The notes under the pieces are model-generated. The model worked only from the letters and a program-made list of their open reading frames with translations, searched no databases and was not told the origin of the DNA. A stretch of DNA of 64,000 nt from Sphingomonas sp. Ant H11. GTDB taxonomy: Bacteria > Pseudomonadota > Alphaproteobacteria > Sphingomonadales > Sphingomonadaceae. The translations under genes and the position numbers were made by a program. This document shows positions 30,817 through 40,506 of the stretch, piece by piece. The stretch is from positions 1-64,000 of the forward strand of contig NZ_JSBN01000008.1 of NCBI RefSeq assembly GCF_000797515.1. Direction: 5' to 3'. Position 1 is the first letter of the stretch, and every line of letters starts with the position of its first letter.

Positions 30817-31284
30817 TCAGCGCGCCTTTGCGAGATAGCCGACCATCCGCTTCTTAGCGAAGGGCGGGAGATTGGCCGCGCGCGCGGCGGCGAGATTGGC
30901 GGACGGGCCGTCGCCGGCCTGCACGACCGCGACCATCCCCATTGAATAATGCGGTGCGCATTTGATGCCGTAGATGCCGGGCGTGGTGACAACGAGATCG
31001 AAAGACTTGCCCATCGCACCTTTGCTCGGCGTGACGCCGGCGGGCAGCATCGTGGGGATCAGCTCGGCATTGTGCACCGGGCTGGTCGGCACGAAGCGTA
31101 CTGTGTCGCCCGGATTGGCCTTCACGAAGGCGGGGACGAACACCATCGCGCCTTCGGGGCCGCTATCCCTCATCTCGACGACGATCGTCTTGGCGGGCAC
31201 GGTCTTGGGTGCCTTCGCACTTACGCCGGTCGCTCCCAGCGCGGCAGTCAGACACAATGCGGCGGCGATCAGTCTCGACATCAT
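30817..31284 (-). CDS. Pseudoazurin (type 1 copper protein)
   Basis: 155 residues with a signal peptide. Mature cupredoxin domain with the type 1 copper ligands His71 (SPVHNAE), Cys109 and His112 (KCAPHYSMGM) and Met117, spaced as in pseudoazurin. It is a periplasmic electron carrier and could take electrons from the quinoprotein dehydrogenase chain. First gene of a three-gene unit, divergent from the aldehyde dehydrogenase. The regulon motif lies at 31378-31393. Confidence 0.9.
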   Translation of the reverse strand: MMSRLIAAALCLTAALGATGVSAKAPKTVPAKTIVVEMRDSGPEGAMVFVPAFVKANPGDTVRFVPTSPVHNAELIPTMLPAGVTPSKGAMGKSFDLVVTTPGIYGIKCAPHYSMGMVAVVQAGDGPSANLAAARAANLPPFAKKRMVGYLAKAR

Positions 31285-31377
31285 CTTCTCCTCACGATCG
31301 TCTCGCGCGGGCGCTCGGCCTTGGCAGCGGACGCTTGGTTATCGCGAGCGAGCATGGAGGCAGACTGACGGTCCGCA

Positions 31378-31393
31378 AATTGCCCTTTGGTGC
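31378..31393 (-). promoter_or_regulatory. PQQ-regulon motif, site A
   Basis: The plus strand reads AATTGCCCTTTGGTGC, 14 of 16 identical to the complement of site D. It lies 94 bases upstream of the pseudoazurin start and 88 bases before the aldehyde dehydrogenase start. Confidence 0.6.
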
Positions 31394-31480
31394 AATAGCG
31401 CGGTCGAGGGTTTTGGGCACAATAGAGGCAGATAGCCCGCATTGGTGTCAGCCACCGGGCTCATATCCAGGAGAGAAACT

Positions 31481-33001
31481 ATGCTGCACCAGGCGCTCGA
31501 AGGTTTGAAAGGCAAGGTCGCGATTCGCTCGACTTATGACAATTACATTGGCGGCCAATGGGTCGCGCCGGTGCAGGGGCGCTATTTCGACAATCCCTCG
31601 CCGGTGACCGGCCAGACGGTGTGCCAGGTGGCGCGTGGTACCAAGGAAGACATCGATCTCGCACTCGACGCCGCGCACAAGGCGAAGGACGCGTGGGGCC
31701 GCACCTCTTATGCCGAACGCGCGGTGATCCTCAACAAGATCGCCGACCGGATCGAGGCAAATCTGCCGCTGATCGCGATGGTCGAGACAATCGACAACGG
31801 CAAGCCGATCCGCGAGACGACCGCCGCCGACATTCCGCTCGCGATCGACCATTTCCGCTATTTCGCAGGCTGCATCCGCGCGCAGGAAGGGGGCATTTCC
31901 GAGATCGACCATGACACGGTCGCGTATCATTATCACGAGCCGCTGGGCGTGGTCGGCCAGATCATCCCGTGGAATTTCCCGATCCTGATGGCGGTGTGGA
32001 AGCTCGCGCCCGCACTTGCCGCCGGCAATTGCATCGTGCTCAAGCCAGCCGAGCAGACGCCGATGTCGATCATGGTCTTGATGGAGATTATCGGCGATCT
32101 GCTCCCGCCGGGTGTGCTCAACGTCGTCAACGGTTTCGGCGTCGAGGCGGGCAAGCCGTTGGCGCAGAGCCCGCGCATCGCCAAGATCGCCTTTACCGGC
32201 GAGACCACGACTGGCCGCCTGATCATGCAATATGCGACCGAAAATCTGATCCCGGTCACGCTCGAGCTCGGGGGCAAGTCGCCCAACATCTTCTTTGCCG
32301 ATGTGATGGATCAGGACGACGATTTCCTCGACAAGGCGCTCGAAGGGTTCGCGATGTTCGCGCTCAACCAGGGCGAGGTGTGCACGTGCCCGAGCCGCGC
32401 GCTGGTGCATGAAAGCATCTACGACCGCTTCATGGAAAAGGCGGTCGCCCGCGTCGAGAAGATCGTGATGGGCAGCCCGCTGGATCCTTCGACCATGATC
32501 GGCGCGCAGGCGTCGAACGACCAGCTCGAGAAGATCCTGTCCTATTTCGATATCGCGCGCGACGAAGGAGCGAAGATCCTCACGGGCGGCGAGCGCGCGC
32601 AGCATGGCGACGATCTGGGCGGCGGCTATTACGTCAAGCCGACGATCATCTCGGGCAACAACAAGATGCGCGTCTTCCAGGAGGAAATCTTCGGCCCGGT
32701 GGTGGCGGTGACGCCGTTCAAGGACGATGCCGACGCGCTCGCGATCGCCAATGACACGCTCTACGGGCTCGGCGCGGGGGTTTGGACCCGCGACGGAACG
32801 CGCGCCTATCGCATGGGTCGCGGGATCCAGGCCGGACGGGTGTGGACCAATTGCTACCATCTTTACCCGGCGCACGCTGCGTTCGGCGGGTACAAGCAAT
32901 CGGGGATCGGGCGCGAGAACCATCGCATGATGCTCGATCACTATCAGCAGACCAAGAATTTGCTCGTCAGCTACAGTCCGAAGCCGATGGGGTTTTTCTA
33001 G
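31481..33001 (+). CDS. NAD-dependent aldehyde dehydrogenase, ExaC-like
   Basis: 506 residues from ATG 31481 with AGGAGAG upstream. Aldehyde dehydrogenase fold: [17 protein letters not shown], the catalytic Glu in LELGGKSPN and the catalytic Cys in [11 protein letters not shown]. The CTCPSR site and overall length fit the ExaC/acetaldehyde dehydrogenase group that works with quinoprotein ethanol oxidation. It would oxidise the aldehyde made by the PQQ dehydrogenase. Followed by a terminator and the DUF779 gene. Confidence 0.92.
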   Translation: MLHQALEGLKGKVAIRSTYDNYIGGQWVAPVQGRYFDNPSPVTGQTVCQVARGTKEDIDLALDAAHKAKDAWGRTSYAERAVILNKIADRIEANLPLIAMVETIDNGKPIRETTAADIPLAIDHFRYFAGCIRAQEGGISEIDHDTVAYHYHEPLGVVGQIIPWNFPILMAVWKLAPALAAGNCIVLKPAEQTPMSIMVLMEIIGDLLPPGVLNVVNGFGVEAGKPLAQSPRIAKIAFTGETTTGRLIMQYATENLIPVTLELGGKSPNIFFADVMDQDDDFLDKALEGFAMFALNQGEVCTCPSRALVHESIYDRFMEKAVARVEKIVMGSPLDPSTMIGAQASNDQLEKILSYFDIARDEGAKILTGGERAQHGDDLGGGYYVKPTIISGNNKMRVFQEEIFGPVVAVTPFKDDADALAIANDTLYGLGAGVWTRDGTRAYRMGRGIQAGRVWTNCYHLYPAHAAFGGYKQSGIGRENHRMMLDHYQQTKNLLVSYSPKPMGFF

Positions 33002-33045
33002 CGTATCGACCGAAGCCCGGCGGTCTGTTCCCTTGGCCGTCGGCT

Positions 33046-33074
33046 GCGGCGGGTCTTCGGACCCGCCGCTTTTT
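33046..33074 (+). terminator. Rho-independent terminator after the aldehyde dehydrogenase
   Basis: Perfect 10-bp stem GCGGCGGGTC/GACCCGCCGC closed by a TTCG tetraloop and followed directly by TTTTT. It lies only 22 bases before the DUF779 start, so that gene depends on read-through or another promoter. Confidence 0.85.
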
Positions 33075-33096
33075 CCCGCGTTTTCAGGAGCCGAGC

Positions 33097-33489
33097 GTGA
33101 CGCCACCTGCCCGTATTCTCGCAACCGACGCCGCGATCGCCTTGATCGATCGGCTGAGCGCGATCCACGGGCGGGTGATGTTCCACCAGTCCGGGGGATG
33201 CTGCGACGGATCGGCACCGATGTGCTACCCTGCGGACGAGTTTCGGGTCGGTGGGCAGGACATTTTGCTGGGGCGTATCGCCGACGACGTGCCGGTGTGG
33301 ATCGGTGCCGCGCAATTCGCCTATTGGCGGCATACGCAGGTGACGATCGATGTCGTGCCCGGGCGCGGCGCGGGGTTTTCGCTCGAGGGGCCCGAGGGAC
33401 TGCGCTTCATCATCCGCAGCCGCGTCTTCAGCGACGCCGAGGTCGATGCGCTCGACGCGGCGGGCGTGCCGGTCTGCGGTGCCGGATGA
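33097..33489 (+). CDS. DUF779 domain protein
   Basis: 130 residues. Start GTG 33097 is supported by CAGGAG upstream. Cysteine cluster GGCCDGSAPMC near residue 35 and a C-terminal Cys suggest metal or Fe-S binding; the function is unknown. DUF779 genes regularly sit beside ExaC-type aldehyde dehydrogenases, as here. Confidence 0.85.
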   Translation: MTPPARILATDAAIALIDRLSAIHGRVMFHQSGGCCDGSAPMCYPADEFRVGGQDILLGRIADDVPVWIGAAQFAYWRHTQVTIDVVPGRGAGFSLEGPEGLRFIIRSRVFSDAEVDALDAAGVPVCGAG

Positions 33490-33523
33490 TCCATGGCAAT
33501 CGACGCACCCGTGCAGGCATGAC

Positions 33524-34702
33524 ATGATGCCGCTCATGCTCGATGCCCCCCCGCCCGCGCGGTTGCGTTCCCCGGTCCGTACCGCTGCGACGCGGCTTGC
33601 GGATCCCGATGCCGCAGCGCAGGCGCTGTTTGCTGCCCTCGACCCGATGACGCTTGCCGGCGTGCTGATCTTCAGCTCCAGTCGCTACGCGCTCGATGGG
33701 CTGGCCGAGGCGATCAACCGGCGTAGCGAAGGGCTGTGCGTGGTGGGATGCACCTCTTCGGGTGAAATTACTCCGGAAGGCATCGCCGAGGGCACGATCG
33801 CTGCGATCGGTTTCCCGGCGAGTGATTTCACGCTCAACGCTGTCCGCTTCGATCATCTCGATTCGTTCGATGCCAGCCGTGCGCAAAGCGTCGTGCGCGC
33901 GCTGGTCGCCGAATCGACCGCCGCCTCGGACGCGCTTGGTCCCGAGGTGACGCGCGCCGCGATCTTCCTGGTCGACGGGCTGTCGCACCGCGAGGAGATG
34001 CTCACCGTCACCGTGCAGGATGCGCTTGGCGAAATCCCCCTGATCGGGGGATCTTCCGGCGACGGGCTCGACTTCAAGGAGACCTTCATCTTCCAGGACG
34101 GTGCCTTCCGCCGCGATGCCGCGCTCGTCGCGATCCTGTCCTCGGCGCGACCGATGCAGGTGTTTCGCTCGCAGCATTATGCGCCGGGACAGGTCAAGAT
34201 GGTGATCACCGGGGCCGATCCGGTGGGGCGCGTCGTTACCGAAATCAACGCCGAACCGGCGGCGGAGGAATATGCCCGGCTGACCGGGACGACCGTCAAC
34301 CAGCTCGGCCCCGCAGTCTTTGCCTCGCACCCGCCGATGGTGCGCGCCGGCGGCGAATATTATGTCCGATCGATCCAGTCGGCCAATCCCGACGGCAGTC
34401 TGACCTTCTATTGCGCGATCGACGAAGGTGTTGTGCTGACGCTGGGCGAGGCACGCAACATTCTCGACGGGCTCGGCACTTTGTTCGACGATCTCGACCG
34501 CAGTGTCGGTGGGATCGACCGGATCGTCGGGTTCGACTGTGTGCTCAACAAGATCGAGGCCGAACAGCGGCAATTGACCCGCAAAGTCTCTCGCATGTTC
34601 GTCGAACGGCGCGTCACTGGCTTCAACACCTATGGCGAGCAGTTCCACGCGCTCCACGTCAACCAGACCTTCAGCGGCCTGGCGATCGGCTGGGGGGACT
34701 GA
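33524..34702 (+). CDS. FIST domain sensor protein, NosP-like
   Basis: 392 residues, no signal peptide. FIST_N (GVLIFSSSRYALDGL, CVVGCTSSGEITPEG, IPLIGGSSGDGLDF) followed by FIST_C (EYARLTG, GFDCVLNKIEAEQ, GFNTYGEQF). In Pseudomonas the FIST hemoprotein NosP binds nitric oxide and controls the hybrid kinase NahK encoded next to it. The same order is seen here, with the stop overlapping the kinase ATG (TGATG). Heme binding is not provable from the sequence alone. Confidence 0.82.
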   Translation: MMPLMLDAPPPARLRSPVRTAATRLADPDAAAQALFAALDPMTLAGVLIFSSSRYALDGLAEAINRRSEGLCVVGCTSSGEITPEGIAEGTIAAIGFPASDFTLNAVRFDHLDSFDASRAQSVVRALVAESTAASDALGPEVTRAAIFLVDGLSHREEMLTVTVQDALGEIPLIGGSSGDGLDFKETFIFQDGAFRRDAALVAILSSARPMQVFRSQHYAPGQVKMVITGADPVGRVVTEINAEPAAEEYARLTGTTVNQLGPAVFASHPPMVRAGGEYYVRSIQSANPDGSLTFYCAIDEGVVLTLGEARNILDGLGTLFDDLDRSVGGIDRIVGFDCVLNKIEAEQRQLTRKVSRMFVERRVTGFNTYGEQFHALHVNQTFSGLAIGWGD

Positions 34703-36957
34703 TGGCAACGCGGATCGCCGTGCCCCAAAGCCACGATGCCGCGCGGATCGCGGCGCTCGAGGCTGAGATCGTCAAACTCAAGCGCATCAACACCGCTCTG
34801 ATCGACCGCGTCGAACGCTCAACCGATCTTCAGGGCAATGCCTTCTCGCTGTTCGAAACCGCGATCTCGCTGGAGGGCAAGGTGCGCGAGCGTACCGCCG
34901 ATCTGGAACAGGCGCTCGACGCGCTGGCGCGCAGCAACGCGGCGCTCGGGATCGCCAAGGAGACGGCCGACGATGCGCAACGCCGCTTGCGCGATGCGAT
35001 CGAGAGCATCAACGAAGGCTTTGCGATTTTCGATGCCGATGATCGGCTTGTGCTGTGCAACCAGACCTATCTCGGCCTGTGGCCCAAGATCGCCGACCGG
35101 ATCGTCCCCGGAATCTCCTTTTCCGAAATCACCGACATGATCGGCAAGGACGGCACCACGCTTGGGGCGATGGTCGCACACGACCGCTGGGTGTCCGAGC
35201 GGATGGCGCAGCGCATGGTCGCGAGCGGCGGGCATGTCCACGCGCTTGCCGACGGCCGCTGGATCCAGATCAACGAATTGCGCACCAGCGAGGGCGGGAT
35301 CGTCGGCGTCTATACCGACATCACGGAAGTGAAGGCCGAGGATGCGCGGCTGCGCGCGCGTGAACTCGCCGAGAAGAGCGCGATCCTCCAGGCGACGCTC
35401 GATACGATCCCGCAGGGCGTGTGCGTCTACGATGCCGAGCGTCGGCTGGTCGCGTGGAACGATCCGCTGCTCGCAGTAATCGGTCTGCCCGCCGATGGGA
35501 TCGCGATCGTCGCGACGCATGACGGGTTGGTCGCGGGATGTGTGGCGTTGAACGGACCGATGGAGCCAGACCTGCCGCTCGCTTGGCTCGAAGACGGCGT
35601 GCGCGATGCCGTCTCGCTCCGACGTTACCGAAGCGGCAAGGTCGTAGAGGTTCACCGTGCACGCATGCCCGATGGCGGGATGGTGATGAGCTTTGGCGAT
35701 ATCACCGAAAGCCTGCGCGCCGCCGAGCGGCTGCGCGAGACCAACGAGACGCTCGAACGCCGTGTCGAGGAACGTACCGCCGACATCAACGCGGTCAATC
35801 GCGAGCTCAGCCGCGAAAATGCCGAGCGCCTCGCGGTCGAGGCGGCACTGCGCGACGCCAAGACTGCAGCCGAACAAGCCAATATCTCCAAGACGCGTTT
35901 CCTCGCTGCGGCGAGCCACGATCTGTTGCAGCCGCTCAACGCTGCGCGGCTGTTTGTCGCCGCCTTGAGTGACCGGCGGCTCGCCTTGCCGACGCGCGCG
36001 CTGGTGCGCCAGGCGGGGTCGGCGCTCGATTCGGTCGAGGATCTGCTCGAATCGCTGCTCGAGATATCCCGGCTCGATGCCGGTGCGATCGTCGCCGAGC
36101 CGATCGACTTCGCGCTCGACGAAATGCTGCGCAGCATGAAAGCCGAATTCGCACCCGTCGCGCGCGAGCGTCGGTTGACGCTGCGGATCGATGACGGTGT
36201 GTTCTGGGTGCGCTCCGATCCGCGCCTGTTGCGGCGGATTCTGCAGAACCTCATCGGCAATGCGTTACGCTATACCCAGGCCGGGTCGGTGGACGTCTCG
36301 GTTCGCGTCGAGGGTGAAATGCTGCAGGTCGAGGTGATCGACACCGGCCCGGGGATCGCGCCCGAGCATCATGTCGAGATCTTCGAGGAATTCCGGCGAA
36401 TCGGCGAGCATGGGCGTGATCGCGGGATGGGGCTGGGGCTGGCGATCGTTCAGCGCGCGGCGCGGATGCTCGGCCATGCGCTGACCGTCCGCTCCGCGCT
36501 CGGCGAGGGCTCGCGCTTCGGGGTGGAGGTTCCGCTCGGCACGCCCAGCGCGCACGTGTCGCATACCGTCGCGCCATCGCGCAGCGGGCCGCTCAACGAT
36601 CGGGTCGTGCTCGTGATCGACAATGAGACATTGATCCTCGAAGGCATGTCGGCTCTGCTCGAGGGGTGGGGCTGCACCGTGCTGAACGCACGCGACATGG
36701 CGACCGGGATAGCGCAAGCCAACATCTCGCGGCCCAATCTCCTCATTGCCGACTATCACCTCGACGACGGCCAGACCGGGGTCGGCGCGATTGAGGGCTT
36801 GCGGGCTGCGGAGGGTGCCGCGATCCCCGCGATTATCATCACAGCCGATCGTACCCCCGAATTGCGCGATCATCTGGCTGCGGCGGGCTTCCACGTCCTG
36901 CAGAAACCGGTCAAGCCCGCGCAGCTCCGCGCGCTGATCACGCGGCTCACGCAGTAA
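34702..36957 (+). CDS. Hybrid sensor histidine kinase, NahK/ErcS'-like
   Basis: 751 residues, no transmembrane segment. N-terminal coiled coil (about 15-90), two PAS-like domains (about 95-215 and 225-345), another coiled coil, HisKA with phospho-His406 in AAASHDLLQPLNAARL, HATPase (NLIGNALRYT, DTGPGI, GMGLGLAIV), and a C-terminal receiver with Asp684 (LLIADYHLDD). The layout matches NahK/ErcS' of Pseudomonas, which feeds ethanol-oxidation and biofilm control. The SHDLLQPLNAAR box fits this class. Coupled to the FIST gene. Confidence 0.88.
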   Translation: MATRIAVPQSHDAARIAALEAEIVKLKRINTALIDRVERSTDLQGNAFSLFETAISLEGKVRERTADLEQALDALARSNAALGIAKETADDAQRRLRDAIESINEGFAIFDADDRLVLCNQTYLGLWPKIADRIVPGISFSEITDMIGKDGTTLGAMVAHDRWVSERMAQRMVASGGHVHALADGRWIQINELRTSEGGIVGVYTDITEVKAEDARLRARELAEKSAILQATLDTIPQGVCVYDAERRLVAWNDPLLAVIGLPADGIAIVATHDGLVAGCVALNGPMEPDLPLAWLEDGVRDAVSLRRYRSGKVVEVHRARMPDGGMVMSFGDITESLRAAERLRETNETLERRVEERTADINAVNRELSRENAERLAVEAALRDAKTAAEQANISKTRFLAAASHDLLQPLNAARLFVAALSDRRLALPTRALVRQAGSALDSVEDLLESLLEISRLDAGAIVAEPIDFALDEMLRSMKAEFAPVARERRLTLRIDDGVFWVRSDPRLLRRILQNLIGNALRYTQAGSVDVSVRVEGEMLQVEVIDTGPGIAPEHHVEIFEEFRRIGEHGRDRGMGLGLAIVQRAARMLGHALTVRSALGEGSRFGVEVPLGTPSAHVSHTVAPSRSGPLNDRVVLVIDNETLILEGMSALLEGWGCTVLNARDMATGIAQANISRPNLLIADYHLDDGQTGVGAIEGLRAAEGAAIPAIIITADRTPELRDHLAAAGFHVLQKPVKPAQLRALITRLTQ

Positions 36958-36959
36958 TG

Positions 36960-37601
36960 TCAGGCGTCGGTCCCGAATTTCACCTTGTTGACGAGGATGA
37001 CGGCCTGCGTGCGGCTGAACACCTTGAGCTTGGCGAGGATCGCCGAGACGTGCGCCTTGACCGTCGTCATCGAGACATCGAGCTCATAGGCGATCTGCTT
37101 GTTGAGCTTGCCCGCGACGACGAGCCGCAGCACGACCTTTTGCTGCGGCGTCAGGCTGTCGATGCGGCGCTGGATGTCGGCATCCTCGAGCGTCTCGGCG
37201 GCCTCGATCTCGTCCATCTCCGGGGCATAGAAATCCCCCGCGAGTACGGTCTTGAGCGCATCGACGATCGCACTGCGCCGCAGCGATTTGGGGATGAACC
37301 CGGCCGCCCCCGCCGCCAGCGCACCGCGTGCAAGACCGCGCTCCTGCGCCGCCGAGACGATGACCACGGGTACCGAGGGGAAGCGCTCGCGTAGCGCGAT
37401 CAGCCCGGAAAAGCCGACCGCGCCGGGCATGTTGAGATCGAGCAGCACCAAGTCGAAATCGCCCTCGCGCGCGATCACCGCGCTGGCTTCGTCGAGCGAG
37501 GAGGCCTCGAACAGCTCGCATTGATCGAACGCCACCGCGATGACGGTGCGCAAACCATCGCGCACCATCGGATGGTCGTCGGCGATGAGCACGCGTTCCA
37601 C
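36960..37601 (-). CDS. NarL/LuxR-family response regulator, ExaE/AgmR-like
   Basis: 213 residues. GTG 37601 is the chosen start, with AGGGGGA upstream; earlier in-frame codons give arginine-rich non-protein sequence. Receiver domain with phospho-Asp55 (LVLLDLNMPG) and Lys in IPKSLR, then a LuxR HTH (LTPQQKVVLRLVVAGKLNKQIAYELDVSMTTVKAH, in two stretches). Such regulators control quinoprotein alcohol dehydrogenase genes in Pseudomonas. Its stop is 2 bases from the kinase stop, tail to tail. Probable binder of the 16-bp regulon motif. Confidence 0.85.
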   Translation of the reverse strand: MERVLIADDHPMVRDGLRTVIAVAFDQCELFEASSLDEASAVIAREGDFDLVLLDLNMPGAVGFSGLIALRERFPSVPVVIVSAAQERGLARGALAAGAAGFIPKSLRRSAIVDALKTVLAGDFYAPEMDEIEAAETLEDADIQRRIDSLTPQQKVVLRLVVAGKLNKQIAYELDVSMTTVKAHVSAILAKLKVFSRTQAVILVNKVKFGTDA

Positions 37602-37734
37602 GTAATCCAGATCCCCCTGTTGCGCCGTTCCGCTTGCCGAGCGTAGTCCGATTGCGCGGGAAAGCGAAACGGGGGGCGGCATTCGCCACCCCCCGCCGCA
37701 CGGCTCCGCTCGACGCCGGATAGAGCCGTGCCGC

Positions 37735-39523
37735 TCACGATTTCGGCAGCTTAAACACCCACAGCGCACCACCCTGATTGATGTGCTGCACCGCCTTGGC
37801 GACTTCGCCGCCCCACAAAGGCACCGCGCCGCCCCAGCCCGACATCACCGCGACATATTGCTCGCCATCGGTTTCCCAGGTGATCGGCGTGCCGACCACG
37901 CCCGATCCCGTGTTGAACTTCCACAATTCCTTGCCGCTCTTGGCGTCGAACGCCTTGAGATATCCCTCGGGCGTGCCTGTGAACACGAGGTTGCCTGCCG
38001 TGCTCAGCACGCCGCCCCATAGCGGTGCCTTGTTGTTATATTCCCACGCGATTTTTCCCGTCGCCGGATCGATCGCGCGGAGCACACCGATATGATCCTC
38101 ATAGAGCGGCTTGATCGTGAAGCCGGCACCGAGGAACGCCGCACCCTTCTTGTAGGCGATCGGCTCATTCCAGATATCCATGCCCCATTCGTTGCTGGGC
38201 ACGTAGAACAGACCGGTCTGCTGGCTGTACGACATCGGCATCCAGTTCTTGGCACCAAGGAAGGCGGGGGCCGCGAACACGGTCGTTCCCTTTTCCGCGG
38301 TGGGCGGGCCGGGTCGGTTGGCCTCGACATAATTGGGCCTGCCGGTCTTCAAGTTATAGCCTGTCGCCCAAGTTGTTTTTGAGACGAACGGGGTGGCCTG
38401 CAGCAACTTGCCGTTGGTGCGGTCGAGAATGAAGAAATAGCCGTTGCGGTCGGCCTTGGCACCGAGCTTCATCATCTTTCCGCCGCGCATCGCGTCGAAC
38501 GGGATCAATTCGTTGACTCCGTCGAAATCCCAGCCGTCGTGCGGTGTGGTCTGATAGTGCCATTTGATCTGGCCGGTGTCGGGATCGATCGCGAGCGTAG
38601 AGGCGGTGTAGAGATTGTCGCCGGGGCGCAAATGGCTGTTCCAGGGCGCAGGATTGCCCGTGCCCATGTAGATCAGGTTGGTATCGGGATCGTAGGTGCC
38701 CCCCAACCACGTCGCGCCGCCACCCTGCTTGTACTGGTCGCCCTGCCAGCTCGCATTGAGCTTGCCGGTCATTCCGTTTTCCTTGCCGCCCAGGGTGCCC
38801 ATGTTCCCCTCGATCGTCGGACGCGTCCAGATCAGCTCGCCGGTGTTGACGTCGCGCGCCTGGATCTCGCCGATCACGCCGAATTCGCCACCCGAATTGC
38901 CGACGATGATCTTGCCGTGGACGATCATCGGCGCGGCGGTGAAGCTGTAGCCGGCCTTGTAGTCGGCGATCTGCTTGTTCCAGATGACCTTGCCGGTGTT
39001 GCGGTTGAGCGCAACGAGCCGGGCGTCGAGCGTGCCGAAGATGATCTTGTCGCCGTAGATCGCTGCCCCGCGATTGACCACGTCGCAGCACGGCACGATC
39101 GCATCGGGCAGACGCGCGTCATATTCCCATTTCTCCTCGCCGGTTTTCGCATCGAAGGCGAAGACGCGGGAATAGGAGCCGGTGACGTAAATCGTGCCGT
39201 CATAGACGAGCGGCTGCGATTCCTGCCCACGCTGCTTCTCCCCACCAAGCGAGGCGGCAAAAGCGGGAACGAGCTTGGCGACGTTGTCGGCGTTGATCGT
39301 GGAGATCGCACTAAAAACGCTGTGCGCGCGGCCCCATGCCGTAGGTGAGCACGTCGCCCGGGGTGTTGGCGTCGTTCATCAAGTCTGCATCGGTCGGGCC
39401 GACCGCCGCCCCCGGCGCAGCGGCCTCCCCCGGTGCGGCATCGGGTGCCGCCACGAGCGGTGCCGCGAGCAGCGCGCTTCCGATTGCGAAAATCGACGTC
39501 TGTCGCACAATGCGCTTCATCAT
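37735..39523 (-). CDS. PQQ-dependent alcohol dehydrogenase, lanthanide-type, frameshifted
   Basis: About 595 residues. Signal peptide, then an eight-bladed beta-propeller. Hallmarks: adjacent cysteines (IVPCCDVV) that form the PQQ-stacking disulfide, Glu in GGEFGVIGE, Asn in GTGNPAPWN, and catalytic Asp (codon 38527-38529) in [10 protein letters not shown]. Two residues later is a second Asp (38521-38523), the extra ligand that marks lanthanide-dependent enzymes such as XoxF, ExaF and PedH; calcium enzymes have Ala, Ser or Thr there. One extra T near 39320 breaks the frame after GPRAQRF. Oxidises primary alcohols in the periplasm, passing electrons to PedF. Confidence 0.88.
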
Positions 39524-39620
39524 CTTCTCCCCTGGTTGTTCTTTACGCCCGCCATTTCCGGCGAGGTCGGCTGCTGCTGCAGTACGATCGCTTCACGCTA
39601 TCACGGTACGCGCGCCCGCC

Positions 39621-39636
39621 AATTGGACCTTGGGCC
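39621..39636 (-). promoter_or_regulatory. PQQ-regulon motif, site B
   Basis: Plus strand AATTGGACCTTGGGCC, so CCAAGGTCCAATT in the direction of the dehydrogenase gene. It lies 98 bases upstream of that gene. Confidence 0.6.
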
Positions 39637-39646
39637 TAGGCGGCGG

Positions 39647-40502
39647 TCACGATGCGAGCGGCGCGCGCAGCGTCACGCCGTACCGGTCGAAGATCGCCGG
39701 AACGGTTTTGTCGGCAATCAGTTCGGGAAGCAGAGTGTCGAGCCGGTCGCCGAGATCGCGGCTGTCGTCCTTCACCGCCAGGCCGATGTCCCAACCCGGG
39801 CTGGTCAGCGCCGGGATCGGCCCCTTGCGCGCAACGATCGCGTCGCCGCCCTTCGACAGCGCGTGCTCGACTTGCGCGCGCGTCGCCATTGCGAGATCGG
39901 TCTTGCCTTCGCGGACCGAGTCCAACGCGACCATGCCGCTGGTCATGTGCACGACGTCGCTGCGCAGCGCGCCGCCGAATTGGCCGCTCATGTAAAAATC
40001 GGGAATGCTGTTGAGCTCGACCGCAATTTTGTGGCCCTTGAACCGGGCCGGCGGATCCTCGCAATCGACCGCGCGGCCGCAGCCGATCGCGAAGCTCTCG
40101 CGATAATAGGGTGCGACGATCACGACGCGATCGTTGCGCAACGCAAAGGCGCGGTCGAACGGCGCGTGCATCATGATGTCCGACAGCGTGCCGCCGGTGG
40201 CGGGGCCTTTCCACACCATGTTGCGCAAGTCGTCGTCGACATCGTCGCCCGCAAGGAAGTCCCGAAACTCGGGCCTGACGCCCAGCTTGTGCGCGATTGC
40301 AGTACCGAGATCGACGTCGATCCCGCGCAGCGTTGCGCCTTCCAACCACGCCCAAGGCGCGAAATCGCGATAGACCGCGATGCGCAGTATGCCAGCGCTC
40401 CGGATCTTTTTCGAGCGACGCCGCGCGCGCCGGGAATGCGGGGAGCGCCGCAGCCGCGCCGATCCCGGCAATCACGCCACGTCGGGTAAAGCCCGGGTTC
40501 AT
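39647..40502 (-). CDS. Quinoprotein-associated periplasmic binding protein, XoxJ/MxaJ-like, frameshifted
   Basis: About 284 residues. ATG 40502 gives a Tat/Sec-like signal (NPGFTRRGVIAGIG... AFPARA). Mature part is a family 3 solute-binding fold starting ILRIAVYRDFAPWAW and containing GIDVDLGTAIA and GKTDLAMATR. This is the quinoprotein dehydrogenase-associated binding protein family, which includes XoxJ and MxaJ, thought to help maturation of the dehydrogenase. One extra T on the plus strand near 40410 shifts the frame between SLEK and IRSAGIL. Lies between pedF and the dehydrogenase. Confidence 0.85.
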
Positions 40503-40506
40503 GGCA

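Noticed and set aside
31448..33217. 589-residue minus-strand frame opposite the aldehyde dehydrogenase
   Set aside because: Antisense shadow with no family signature.
39300..39325. Programmed frameshift in the PQQ dehydrogenase
   Set aside because: The T5 run resembles other indel sites in this window, and no such mechanism is known for quinoprotein dehydrogenases.
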